A DNA stretch of 64,000 nucleotides, taken from Oxytricha trifallax. Taxonomy: Eukaryota; Ciliophora; Spirotrichea; Sporadotrichida; Oxytrichidae. The stretch covers positions 41,850-105,849 of the forward strand of contig ARYC01000135.1 of NCBI GenBank assembly GCA_000711775.1, written 5' to 3'. The notes under the pieces are model-generated. The model was not told the DNA's origin, did no database searches, and was given only the letters and a program-made list of their open reading frames with translations. Shown in pieces: positions 35,401 through 46,965 of the stretch. Positions within the stretch are counted from its first letter, which is position 1. The number at the start of each line of letters is the position of its first letter. The translations under genes and the position numbers were made by a program.

Positions 35401-38049
35401 AATGACTGCATCACTTCTTATATCGATAATGCTTGTGCAAGATTATCTGCAGTACAATCATCATCTTTGATAAATAAAGCATCTGCATTAGCAATCAATA
35501 ATTATAGTCTTTGTCTTCAAAGTCATCAAATTTACTTGTTGACTATTGTGTCTATATTCTCTTTTTTTTTATTTTATTTGTAATGGTCTAATAGCTGTTA
35601 AAAAGTGAATAACCCTTATATATTAGAATTATATTTAGTAAAATAATTATAGATAGAGTTACATAATTCATTTTAATCCATATAAAAAACATGATAATTT
35701 CATAAACATATTTAATAGATTTAAAGTTTATGTCTCAAATATACTTATAAATATATTATTACTCTTGACTTTCCAATAAATTATTTGTAATTTTGCTTTA
35801 AAATAGAGGTTTAAATAGATAGAGCAGTATATTTATTAACGATAGCTATTATGCAATTTGAAATATATATTCATATTTATCAATCAGTTCAAAACTGATG
35901 AATTTATTGGTAGCCAAGTTATTTAAAATTTATTCCACACCAAATGTGATTTTAATAATTTAATATCATTTTTTAAATATCGAATGTTTATGCTCTAAAA
36001 ATAAAAATTTGAATTAAGTGAGGCTATTCTTAAACTAATTAAATTATATGCGAGAGATTTAATCATTAAAAACATGAGTAAAATGAAATCAATCAGTTGA
36101 CTTGATTGAATATAAGGTATCTTGAACGAATTAAAATTAAAACAACAGTATTTGTTTTTTATAAGTTCAATCAGTTATGATATTCCAAATCACAAATGTC
36201 CACAAAACCTTATTTTATAAATAAACCTAGAAAAATGATTGTAGGTCTTTGATTTTAATGAAAATATCAGTACTTGAAAGAGCAAGTAATAAGACTAAGA
36301 TAACTGTGTCATCTGGTTACTATTGAGACTTATAGTCAAGTTATATTAAAATTAAAATATCATGACAACAAATCAATGTAGAAAAGAAAGAATTAATCTA
36401 CAATGCTTGTTTAGCACTCTAAAGAGCTGTTAAATTGGTTAGTATTTAGTTATTGGTATGATTCTAATTGGCCAAAGACCAATATTTAAATTAAATTGCT
36501 TTAAAATACAAAGAAGTAGCATTTGTTATCTGAAAGTTAATTAAATTGTAGTTGCAAATGTTTTTATAATAAATTAAAAATTTTAATTCACATAAATATG
36601 CATGAGTTAATGAACTTGACAATGGAAAGAACTGTATGATGTTAAATCCTCAAAATTAGATGCCATGTTTATTTATGCAATAACTCCTACTAAGTTATTT
36701 TTGAATAAACTCTTACAATAATTATAATTACTAAGCATCCCTAGTAGTCAATTGTAAAGTTGTTTATAAAAGACAAATTGAAATAATTATAAAATGCATT
36801 TATAAAGAAGAAGCTTTTGCCATATACATTTTACACTGTAGGAATACTTAAAGTAGACTCTGCTAACAATAAACAATTAGACAAATGGAGGAGTGAATAA
36901 AGCTAATAAATCCCAAACATTTTATATTTACAGGGAAACTAACAAGACTACCTTGAATTAAAGTCAAACAATTATCTTCTTAAAATTTATGTTTCTTTAT
37001 CTATCAAGGAGAGGTCATATATATATATATAGAAAGGTTTAAACATCTCTAAGGTATAAATAGAGTGAATTATATATTACTGTTAATTGTAAAAGAAAAT
37101 ATAAGACGTAACAAACACACAGATGAGATTGGGATAATAGTTTAAAGAATAAGAATAAAGTTGAGTGAAATAAGGGAATGTTCATATTAAATTTTATCTA
37201 AATAAGTTATAATAAACAATAAATATAATTATAAAGATACATAATATACTAATAATAAAATGTACTGTGGTCAGAATATTTGCAAATATGATCATTAAAC
37301 TTATTACGAAGATAAGAGTAATATAAATGAAAATAAAGGGTTTATCTTTTTATTGCTACCAAAAAGTGTATGGCATAATTCCATGCTAGAATTGTTGCTT
37401 TAGTAAAAATAAAGTAGTAAATACTGGTAGAAACCTTCTTTCATGTCATGATGCTAGAAGATAAAAACGAGTTATATATCTATTTAATTCTATTACTACA
37501 TACTAACATTAAATACTAAAGTTCCTATACTTAATACTCAGATAACATTATAATACCTTGAAGTTAGAATATTTTTATGATTATCTAGTATTTATAAATT
37601 CTTGATTAAATATTAGCTTGTCTTAGATCCAGCTAAATTATTATTAAATAAAATAGAGATCGAAATACCCAACCACCTTAACCCAAAACAGAAAGGACAA
37701 ATATGATGATTTACCAGAACTCAGGACTACATATCTCAAAACACTGCCTAATCATCATAGACAGGTAAGCATGGCGAAAAGCCAAAGTCTGAAAATTACT
37801 CTTTATCATTGGTGTAATCATTCGAGATGAACTAATTGATTCCCTTAAGCTGAGATACCCGAAAATATGGGTGAAAAAAAATAAAATAAAAATGATTCTT
37901 AATTACGAATGTTAAATCAGAGTATATGAACTATTAGTCTTTAAGTCATTTACATAGTTTAGCTTAATTCTGTATATTTTCAGCAGTTCATTAATGTACA
38001 TTTAATTTTGAATAATCTTTGATTTATCTCGAGGAGCGATATCTTTTCT
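32443..38049. other. 5.6-kb AT-rich stretch, no gene assigned
   Basis: No coding-like frames that stand out. A patch at 37640-37870 is less A/T-biased but not interpretable. Simple (AT)n tracts occur near 37020. Confidence 0.45.
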
Positions 38050-38510
38050 ATTGGTTTGACTTGTCATCTTAGTCGTACAATCTCCTTTTCTTCTTTGTCA
38101 TCTAAATCTTTCCGAGCTCTTCCTCTGCTTCCTGCAATTCTTCCATTGTTGGTTTCTCCACTGTATTGCTACTCCTCGGATCTACCTCTCTGTGGACTGC
38201 CTTCAAGGCATCTGCCAACTTCGTCTTTTAAACTGAAGCCATCTCAGTCATCTCTGCTGTCGACCCTACATCCTCTTCTGTTGTCGGTATTGTCATCATC
38301 TCTTCTTTGGTGCTTCTCTTGCGTTTTATCATCAATAACACCTCAATTAACGAGTTGCCTCTCCCCTTGACTTATCAATCAACTGAAGGCCAGTCTTCAC
38401 ATTGGGTTTCTTCAGCATTTTGTTAAAAACAGTATTGCAAACGGAGTAAGGGACGAACCTTCGAGTGGGGGCTGCAGTAGTGGCACCATGCATTACTCAA
38501 TCAAATAATT
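38050..38510 (-). pseudogene. Decayed copy of the charged segment at 26430-26798
   Basis: Reverse-complement alignment by eye with 26430-26800 is continuous. It includes SLELMSK/GLQLIDK, the TTED/TTEED motif, EMASEDKTKVADAL/EMASVQKTKLADAL, and the Lys/Asp-rich end (GKIQMTKKKRR). Indels and TGA codons differ between copies, so neither single frame is kept throughout. Confidence 0.65.
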
Positions 38511-38518
38511 AGGACAAA

Positions 38519-39697
38519 TTGTAGAATAAACCAAAATTTAGAAATATAAATATTCAAATTTTTTAAACTAAGAGATATGTAAATTTCTAATCATTAATAT
38601 ATTAATTGTTATAATCAAAATACATATATTTTAAGATAGATTCGAATATTAATATTTCGTGTATATTTGTTTTTAGGCATACTTTAGTTTAGATAATATA
38701 GTATTGCATGTATGATTATTATAAAAATATATCTTAAATATCATTTAAATCTATTTTATTGATAGTCCTCCATTTGAATAAAATTATTTATTTTATTTAA
38801 TTAGATTTTGGCGAACTATCACGAAAAAGTTGAACGAGATAGCTCGCTATAAATATTATTATTATATATAAAATAAATATATTTCATTAATCAAACAATG
38901 CTTTATTATGCTATTTCAATTTAAAATTTTGGATAATTTCTTATAATGAGACATTCACTGAGTACTAAAGAGTGACTTATTAGTAAATTAAAATGATAAT
39001 TTATGTAATTAGGTATAATAAATAAACTCTTATATCTTAAAAACAAACTTCTATTTATATCTACTCTTATTTTAATTATTTAATTAATTAAACTGTTCAG
39101 TTAAATTTAAGTATATTAATATTATATAATTTTGATTGGTTATATTCTATTAATTGATTATGTTATTTTAGATTTTATAGATAGAAGTTGAATTTTAAAT
39201 AATATAAGTTCGGTTTATGCCTCTTATACAAAACTTTAGGTTTCTCACTTGTGAATATTTTTGTGTAAAATTATAAAAGATTTTATTTATTATGGATAAG
39301 TCACTTATTTTAACTGAAATAAACAAATAACTAGTTTAAACAATGTTAATATTAAGAGAATAATATATATTTAATGGCGAGCTATTTCGATCAGTTTTTT
39401 CACGATACCTCGCCAAATTCTAATATAAATAAAGATAAAAAATTTATAACTAAACATCAACAACTTTACTAAAGATGGTGGGAATGTATTAATATCTAAA
39501 ATTCAAGTAAAGATGATTAATAAAATTAATTTTAGAGACAAAAACAACCTATTCTTAAACCTTAATGAGTAGGAAAGGATTGTAAATATACGACGGAAAT
39601 TTATTGCATTTTTTAACAATAAATGATTAGAAATGTATATATCTCTTAGTTTAAAAAAATTGAATATTTAACTTTCTATATATGGTCGATTCTACAA
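38519..39697. mobile_element. TIR element E5 (1.18 kb) inserted between two gene segments
   Basis: Begins TTGTAGAATA and ends with the inverse. About 80 bp of inverted repeat is visible (AAACTAAGAGATAT is shared by both arms). It lies exactly between the copy of the charged segment (38050-38510) and the YHYH copy (39720-40640), which are directly adjacent at 26.4 kb. So it is an insertion or IES relative to that locus. It contains hairpin-ended element H4. No ORF. Confidence 0.7.
38810..39414. mobile_element. Hairpin-ended element H4, 605 bp, inside E5
   Basis: The left end is a hairpin (GCGAACTATC with GATAGCTCGC, 38811-38847). The right end is a hairpin (GGCGAGCTAT with ATACCTCGCC, 39376-39414) that is also the inverse of the left. 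The interior is AT-rich and non-coding. Confidence 0.65.
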
Positions 39698-39719
39698 TTT
39701 TTTCTAAATATAAGGAGAT

Positions 39720-40640
39720 GGAGTCTTTCGACTAATAAATCTTTCCTAGGGACAGAGGTAAGTGAACATCAAGATTATCGAAGAACACCTATGGCATTCG
39801 AGCGCCCTGAGCACATTTTCATTAGTTATTGTAACGATGTTGTTGATCATATTAATCTTGATCTTGTGAATCTCTCTGGGCTGCTGCCCTTTTCTCTAGA
39901 AGTCAGTTCTTTCTCCCCATATCTGCGGGGATGCCGACAGACTCCTATTCTGTCTAGAAGAGTTCGATAGAGTAGTTAAGGATTATTAGGGGGAGCAAGC
40001 CAAAAATTCCCGCGACAATTCCCTCTATTGCAGGGTCGCAGACTGCTTCTTTCGTTGTTATCATCTCTGAGCCGTTCGTTGCGTATCCTTATCCTCCAAA
40101 GTACTAGTGCATGAGTGAGTATAAAGTTGCAAGTAACTGTTAATGTGAAAGCCATATAAGAAGGTAGCAAATGCCTTTCTTTCACCAATATTATTTAAAT
40201 CCTTGAGTTTATTCTACCAGTTTAAGCCCTAATGTAGTTACCATATCATGCTCTTCTAAATTACACTGCACGAAGAGGATCTTGAAATACGACAATACTT
40301 ATCTTCCAACAGACCATAGAGTTACAAGTAATTTTTGGTAATGCTAGAGATGGTCATATGATCGTAGGACCATACCAGGTTATTATTGTATATGGTAGCC
40401 TTGTGATGTTGAAGCTTTCAATGGTGTTACGGTAAATGGCAAATGTGTCAATGTCTCAACCTATTTCTCCTCATTTCTTGCAGCCCGTTAGATTGAAGCG
40501 GCTTGATAGCTTGAAGCTCCACCAAAGATGCTTGGACAGACATACTACAGCAGTTCAGACCTCTAGAGTCAGGATGCCTGAGATATGGCAGTAAGGCTTA
40601 ATGTCTGATTCAATCACGTTTATTGAAATGACGAGTTAAA
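39720..40640 (+). pseudogene. Decayed YHYH-family gene (paralogue of 25400-26419)
   Basis: Segments align with the 26-kb gene in opposite orientation: GAGCGCCCTGA... near 39800, then LKYDNTYLPTDHRVTS and NARDGHMIVGPY near 40267-40374, then after a frameshift PCDVEAFNGVTVNG. Multiple frameshifts and in-frame TGA codons. The block order relative to the charged segment is the same as at 25.4-26.8 kb. Confidence 0.6.
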
Positions 40641-41079
40641 TTAATTTATGTTTGATTGAGATTATCAATTTTCACTCTTAATTGTTTTAGTTCGTTTAAC
40701 TTAATGAAATAATAATTTGCTATTAATTTTATTAATATTGATTTAATGTTACCTTTTGTCACCATTTAGTCGCATTTTAACTTTAATCAATGAGGTTTTA
40801 TTTAGTGTTATAATATAATTTTAGGATTACATATTCAGTAACATACTTTAGCTTTATCATCAACTAATTTATTCAGATTAAATTATCCATTTTTTTATGT
40901 AAATATCCCATACAATATATTACTGGAGAAGCAACAATCCAAATAATAAACCTAAGAAATTAAAAGACACTTTTAATGAGTAGGACTCTCCCACGTTTTA
41001 TCTACATTACTTACTAAAAGTGAAGTAATCATACCTTAGATCTCGTAGATCTAGCATCAGACTAAAACCCAAATTAATA

Positions 41080-41270
41080 ACGAACAATCCATTATGGAAA
41101 ACTACTCTACGACGATGAAAACATCCCAGATATCGACAAACCCTCTTTGACATCACAATCTTCCACCTGGAAGTCTAAGAAGTGTCAGATTGGGACAAGG
41201 ATGGGAATGACAACATTATAGTCTAAGGTTGGTATAACGAAGATAACAGATTGTATATAACTAAAATTTT
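41080..41270 (+). CDS. Short coding-like segment, unknown
   Basis: A frame containing VSDWDKDGNDNIIVQGWYNEDN has an Asp/Gly-rich pattern loosely like FG-GAP/calcium-binding repeats. About 30-40 residues only; no start, probably an MDS or relic. Confidence 0.25.
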
Positions 41271-41349
41271 GAATTTAATGTCGTGTGAATAAAAACCTCT
41301 ATTTAATAGGTGTATTTATATCATTTATATTACTTATTACTTATTATTA

Positions 41350-41590
41350 TTATTATTTAATGTTGTACGGAAATTAATACTGGGGCTTAAGCCAGCCAAA
41401 AAGTTAAATCAGAGAGTTCCATGCTTTGATTTTTGGGCATCCAACTCAATCCATTCTAGGGCCGTGAGTGAGAAACCCATATACTGGACAGAATATCTTC
41501 CGCATCGTACTCGTTCACCGATTGCCTTGGTGAGGTCTCACCTGGTCTTTCGCTACTTCGCATGTCTTTCCTGTTTCACTGCTATGACTA
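41350..41590. other. GC-richer patch, possibly coding, unresolved
   Basis: Less A/T-biased than its surroundings and open in more than one frame on both strands (minus: GFSLTALEWIELDAQKSKHG). I cannot decide the strand or identify a product. Confidence 0.25.
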
Positions 41591-42463
41591 CTTATTACTT
41601 AATCATTAGAATCGTTTGGAAGAAAAAATAAGTTTTATATTTTAAATTAGATTTTAATTACAATTAATATATTAAAATATGAATATGCAGAGTGTTATTA
41701 GACAATTTTTTTTCATTTTATGTGTTTGGTTTTGTTTTACATATATTATCTTTTTATATTTAAGTTTTCCAGTTTAAATGGAATTTGCTGATGGAGGAAT
41801 TTTTGAATTTGTTGAATTTCCTCAGTTATTCTCAGAATTATCCTGAATTAGTAAAACATACAGATTTAAAATATATCACAGATTAAATATATAATAAAAG
41901 AAAGATGAGAACAACTAAATGTTCAATTAAGTTGTAAGATAGTGTGGGTTATCAATAATATATCTAAATGCATGATTAATAAAAATTCAGTATCTAACAA
42001 TTAATATTTTTAGGGAATATTGATCTAATGAATATGGAATAAAATCAGTTTTTAATACATTTTTATTGTGATATCAAATGTCATAATTATATTAGAGTAA
42101 ATCTTATTAAATAAGAGAATAATACTTCTGGGAACATTAAAATGAGAGAAACAAATGACCCATTCACAACTATGCACTCAGCAGAAGTGCTAATTATAAA
42201 TTCATGATAGAAGTATGAGACCAAATGTTTCAAAGCAGAGAGTCAGTTATAACTCTAAAACATTTAGGGGCTTAAACTTAGATATGCAATATAATCTTAA
42301 CTAAAGCACAGGTTCGTCATACAAAGCATAAAAGCCAAACTAACCATCAAATCAATTAAGGTCATGACAATTAAAAAAATTTTTAATATTTTTAAGTTCA
42401 GCTTCTACAGCTTGAGCATTGCATACTTATATATTAACATTAAAGAACTTTTTTATTAAATTT

Positions 42464-42997
42464 TCAAGCGTCCCCACTTTTTAAAAAAGTGGCGACGGTC
42501 ACAGGATTTTATGTAAATATATTATTTTAAGCATAATTAAATCTATTAATTTAACTCATTATATCAATAATGCTTATGGTCAAATATTAATGAAAGTTAA
42601 AAATATATTAGACTTATTCCTAAGTTCAGGATTCTATAATCCTTATTAAGAATAGAGATCCTTTTAGATCTTTAGAATTCCAAAAGGAACTATAAAAACT
42701 AAAAAGGGAAAATTTTTAAGTATATTATTCCGTAAAATTGCTATTTAATACAATCATATGATGACTTTAATAATTCTATTTAGAAATAATTAATTACAAA
42801 AGGATGTCTAATAAATGTTATAGTATTTGAATCCTGAGTTTTGATACAATTTTATTAAGTTTAATAATTAATTAATCATTAATGATGATAAATATGTAAT
42901 TAAATTAATAACATACTAGTCAAGTTATAGTATAATTTAATAAAATTGATAAAAATCCTGCAAGTGTCCCCACTTTTTAAAAAAGTGGGGACGGTTG
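42464..42997. mobile_element. Hairpin-ended element H2, 534 bp
   Basis: Left hairpin GTCCCCACTTTTT/AAAAAAGTGGCGAC (42469-42498) and right hairpin GTCCCCACTTTTT/AAAAAAGTGGGGAC (42965-42992). The outer bases TTTCAAGCGTCCCC and GGGGACGGTTGAAA are inverse of one another. The interior shares TAAGTTCAGGATTC with H1 near its left side. No ORF. Confidence 0.72.
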
Positions 42998-44385
42998 AAA
43001 TATAAATAATAATGGTAAATGAACTTAAGGAAACTATATTTAAATTAACAGCTTTAACGTATTAATATATTATATAAATAAAATAATTTAATCGTCATGC
43101 CTATAATAAAATGCTTCTATAAAAGCCAGGCTATCTTTTCATTAATGAAGAAAACAAATAAATTAAGACATCAAGAAATGCATCCAAATGGGTGCAGTTA
43201 TAATTATTCTCAATCATTTATTAAGTCAATTAAATAAACCACCTGGCAAATATAAAAGTAGAAAAATATACTATAAATCAATCTCAAACATTATTAAATA
43301 TCAGCAAAAACAATCGTCCAAATGAGCTGTATATAAATAATAACCACATAATATTTAATATAAGTTAATGTATTCTTGTTTAGAATATATGAAAAGCGAC
43401 TAATGAGTCTACCAAAATCAAGGATAACATATGATGAATTAATAATTACAATAGATTGTAAGAAGTTCTGTTGAGATAAACTTAAAAAACAAAGATACTT
43501 AGTGAAGAGAAGAGACCAAAGAAGAGGAAGAGCAAACTGAGGAAGAAACACTCCTCTAAAATAGAGACATTGAATTGACTAGTTCTTTAACAATAACTCT
43601 AAATAATTGTGTAAATGAGATATAGATAAGAGACTATTATAATATATTATAATAATAATACTAAAAATAATAAAAACAGTTTTATATAAAAATGGTAAAT
43701 CTAAATGAATGAAATGATTATCTTTTATATAAATAAAGTTATTGCCATTAAATAAATGTATTTCTTAATTAATTAAATCTCTGATATATATATTAACTTT
43801 ACTTAATTAAATAAAATATAACAAACTAAATGATGGTATAGTTTTTCATTCATATTTGTTTAAATATAGTAGAAAACATTTGTGGTTAAAAGTAATAACT
43901 ATAATTTATATTCTGTATGAATTTATTCATGATCTGCTCATACAGTGATTGTACTCCTAATAATTTGTGAAAAAATGTGTTTTCTTAAATATTAACTGAA
44001 AATTTACTAATCTCCATAATTAGTTTCCGTTGATTATAGTAAGTAAAATGAAATCAAAATAAATAATTATTCAATGAAGATACTGCATCTGTTGTGTAGA
44101 ATTCTGATGTAAAAGTTTTAGTTAACATAATCTGTCATCTAATCATCGTTAAAGATATTTATCAGCAAATAATTAATCCAAATTGCCTGAAATAAATTAT
44201 AAATCATTCATTTACATCTTATAAAGTACTATTTTAAAGAATTATAAAGTTAATTCTATTTAACATCACAACAAAGCATAACTACATGGTTTAATAAAAC
44301 ATTTTAAAATGAAATGAAAGATAAAATTAAATAATTACTTTTATAAATATAAGGATTGTAAGTGAAAGTCTTTAATCATAATATA
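42998..44385. other. AT-rich DNA, no gene seen
   Basis: An 85-codon frame at 43294-43551 (minus) is hydrophobic and likely chance. Otherwise no coding pattern. Confidence 0.4.
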
Positions 44386-44388
44386 CTA

Positions 44389-45640
44389 TTAGCTTATAAT
44401 CTGCTGATATGATGCTTTCGAGTCATCTAGTGTCTCTCGAAGATCGTTGGTCTTAATCTCTTTGGCAAATTTGAATTTTACTACCTCATCGAAGCATTTA
44501 GAGCTGTGTGGAGTTTTTATTGCAGATAATTCGCCTGAGGCGTGATGAAAAAGTGTAGGGTATGAAAGAGTTCTCATCAAACAGCTTGATTGTGAAGCTG
44601 TTAGAGCGATTCAGGATTTATAGAATAATGTTCTAAATTATCTCCTCCACCCAGCCCATTCTCTGTTCTTGACTCCCATAATCTACTCTTTCTATTGCAA
44701 GTCTTCTTAATCTTGTGTAATTTTTGTTTTAAAGAGAGCAAGCTTAGTTCTATAACCTTTAAGCACAACCCAGGAATAAGCAGCATTTAATATCTCTTTC
44801 TTCAACAAGGCCCCTGCGTTTATTATTGTGAATCTTAATTATCTAAAGAGTGAAAGCTAACGCAGCTTCGCTCAAGAATTTCAAAGCCCCTAAATTTTAT
44901 TAACCATTTCAAGAAGCATTTAACTGATCAGTGACCTGTCGTTTCCTAGACTGTCATTACCTCTTATTCTAAAAATAAATTACAAATACTATTGTACAAC
45001 CCCTACAAAGTAATTATTATTGAAAAACTTTATTGTACCATGTTCTTATAATCTGCATTATACATTTTAATCCGGAGGACCCCAGCCTTGTCACTCTTTG
45101 TCTGGTGGCTCGCAATGCTAAAAATGACTTTCCTCTGATTTCTAGAAGAATTTCACACGAACTAATAAGAATCCACTTAAGCCGATTCCACTGCGCTTTT
45201 TAGGAATTCCTGTGATTTTTAGAAGTTTTATTTTTTGGCACCCTGGTCACAATTAGTGATTCCTAAGAGATCCAAGAACCTCTCTCTAGCCAAAAAGCTA
45301 CGTTGAAACAACCAACATTTTAACATCTTGCTTGAACGTCGTTAGATTTTATCTCTCATCGGGGTCTTAAAGAATAAATTTCTAAAGTCATCTCATTTTC
45401 TTTTTAAGTTGAATTGCTAAAATCAAGTCTTGAAGTTAAATCGGCAATCGTCTGATCATCATTGGTGTTCACTTAAGCTTATCTATTAGTCTTCTTGCTA
45501 CTCATTCACGGGAATAGCTCCCTCGCTATTGCCTTAATTTCCATTTGCTCTAAAAGATAATTTTTTGCATGTTTCTGCGTGCTTTCTGACCCAAGAATGG
45601 CTTCAATTGATTCGTAGATCTCTTCTGGTAACTTTCAATA
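44389..45640 (-). pseudogene. Coding-like region, unknown product, several frame breaks
   Basis: Minus-strand frames give protein-like blocks in order 5' to 3': LPEEIYESIEAILGSES and YLLEQMEIKAIARELFP (45640-45490), LTSRLDFSNSTQKENEMTLE (about 45440), CWLFQRSFLARERFLDLLG and FLKSAVESAQVDSYQF (45330-45170), LWESRTENGLGGGDNLEHY (about 44690-44620) and CFDEVVKFKFAKEIKTND (44500 on). They lie in different frames separated by TGA or 1-2 base shifts. I recognise no family. Either a decayed gene or several MDSs. Confidence 0.4.
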
Positions 45641-45842
45641 GCTGAATAAGATTTCGAGAAGACTCTTCAAGCGTTAATGGAAGACGGAGGCTGATAGTGG
45701 TAAAATGGAATGCGACTCTGAGGCCAGCAGTAGCGGGAGCAGTATAGAGGTTGACAACTTAACCTAAGAGGAGAACCGGCTCTTTTTCAATGATGACATC
45801 CTGTGGTCTTCTAGCAAAATCTTTAATGGGAAGGGAAGGAGA
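45641..45842 (+). CDS. Acidic coding-like segment on the opposite strand
   Basis: The plus-strand frame with KMECDSEASSSGSSIEVDN and LTQEENRLFFNDDILW ends abruptly at A/T-rich sequence near 45842. Its neighbour on the left is coding-like on the minus strand. A switch of coding strand inside one compact GC-richer block is what an inverted MDS in a scrambled gene would look like. Confidence 0.35.
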
Positions 45843-46608
45843 AATAAAATTTAATTAAACTTAAATATATTTAATACTCAAACTTTCTAATGAATCTAAC
45901 AAGTTGCTTTTTATTTTTATACATCCCCCCCTTGTAGTAGTAGTAAAGTGATTTATTATATAGCAACCTCCTTATATTTATAATAATTAATTTTAATAAA
46001 AACAATCTCCTATTCTAACAGCTATTTATCTTTTACTACAATTTCAAACATTTATATTACTAATTTAAATAATCAATGAACTTTCAATAGTCTTAAGCAA
46101 ACTATTCCTTCATCTTGAATATATTCATATTAAAACTATTTGTATCACTAGGTAAATTATAAAAATTAGCATTATGTAAATATAAGGAAATGTAACTACA
46201 ATGATGTAGAAATAATAGATATATATTCTGAAACATCTGTCTAATTACTGCAAACAGTTTATGTAGTCAAGTTTTCAGTATCTAACATTATTAATAGTAG
46301 AAGTATTACACTAATAACTTATCATGGTATCTCATAGAACAGGATAGAATAAATTCAAATATATTTGTATTTGTGGGAGATAAATGCATTACAATTTAAA
46401 TAGTAAATAATGACTAAAGTATTTCATAAAAGTCAAGTTAAATAAAGTCTTTCTTGTTCAGATTCTTATGCTTACCAATAGCTTCTGTTGAAGCTATTTG
46501 AACTTTGTTGATACTTAAAATATTTTCAATCAGGAATTGTGAATTCTAAGAAATATGTCAAGATGCTGTAGTTAAGAAGTCTATAAGTCTGTAAAATATT
46601 GATCTGAT

Positions 46609-46965
46609 CTGACAACCTTTTAAATAATTGTCAGGCGAGGTAATTTTAGATGTTATTTTCCAAAAGTAATTAAGAGTTATTGAATAGGATTTAGAACATT
46701 GTTCTAAGTATCCCTATTAAATATAAAAGGTCCATCAATATCATTCAAGATATTCAAATAGGCACCCTAAAAAAGCCATTTAGACTTTTACTAAAACCAA
46801 AAGGAATTAACAAAAGGGGAAAGGAAAATAAAAGTAAAAAATACCATATAAAGAAAAACCATAATATTAAGAGTTAACGAATAAATTTAAAATAATTGAT
46901 AATAATACTATTTAAAACTATTATAAAAAATATAAGGCCTGACAATTATTGAAAAGGTTGTCAGG
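46609..46965. mobile_element. Hairpin-ended element H3, 357 bp
   Basis: Left hairpin CTGACAA...TTGTCAG (46609-46634) and right hairpin CCTGACAA...TTGTCAGG (46938-46965). The two ends are inverse repeats (CAACCTTTT-AATAATTGTCAG). The interior is AT-rich without an ORF. Confidence 0.65.

Noticed and set aside
38056..38370. Plus-strand Ser/Leu/Pro-rich ORF of 104 codons
   Set aside because: Antisense of the decayed charged segment homologous to 26430-26798.
43294..43551. Hydrophobic minus-strand ORF of 85 codons as a membrane protein
   Set aside because: A/T-rich DNA gives Phe/Ile/Leu-rich chance ORFs; no conservation or context supports it.
45641..45835. Minus-strand reading of this patch as an adaptin-appendage-like sequence
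   Set aside because: The hydrophobic minus-strand peptide is the mirror of an acidic, Ser-rich plus-strand frame with better protein character; the resemblance was too weak.
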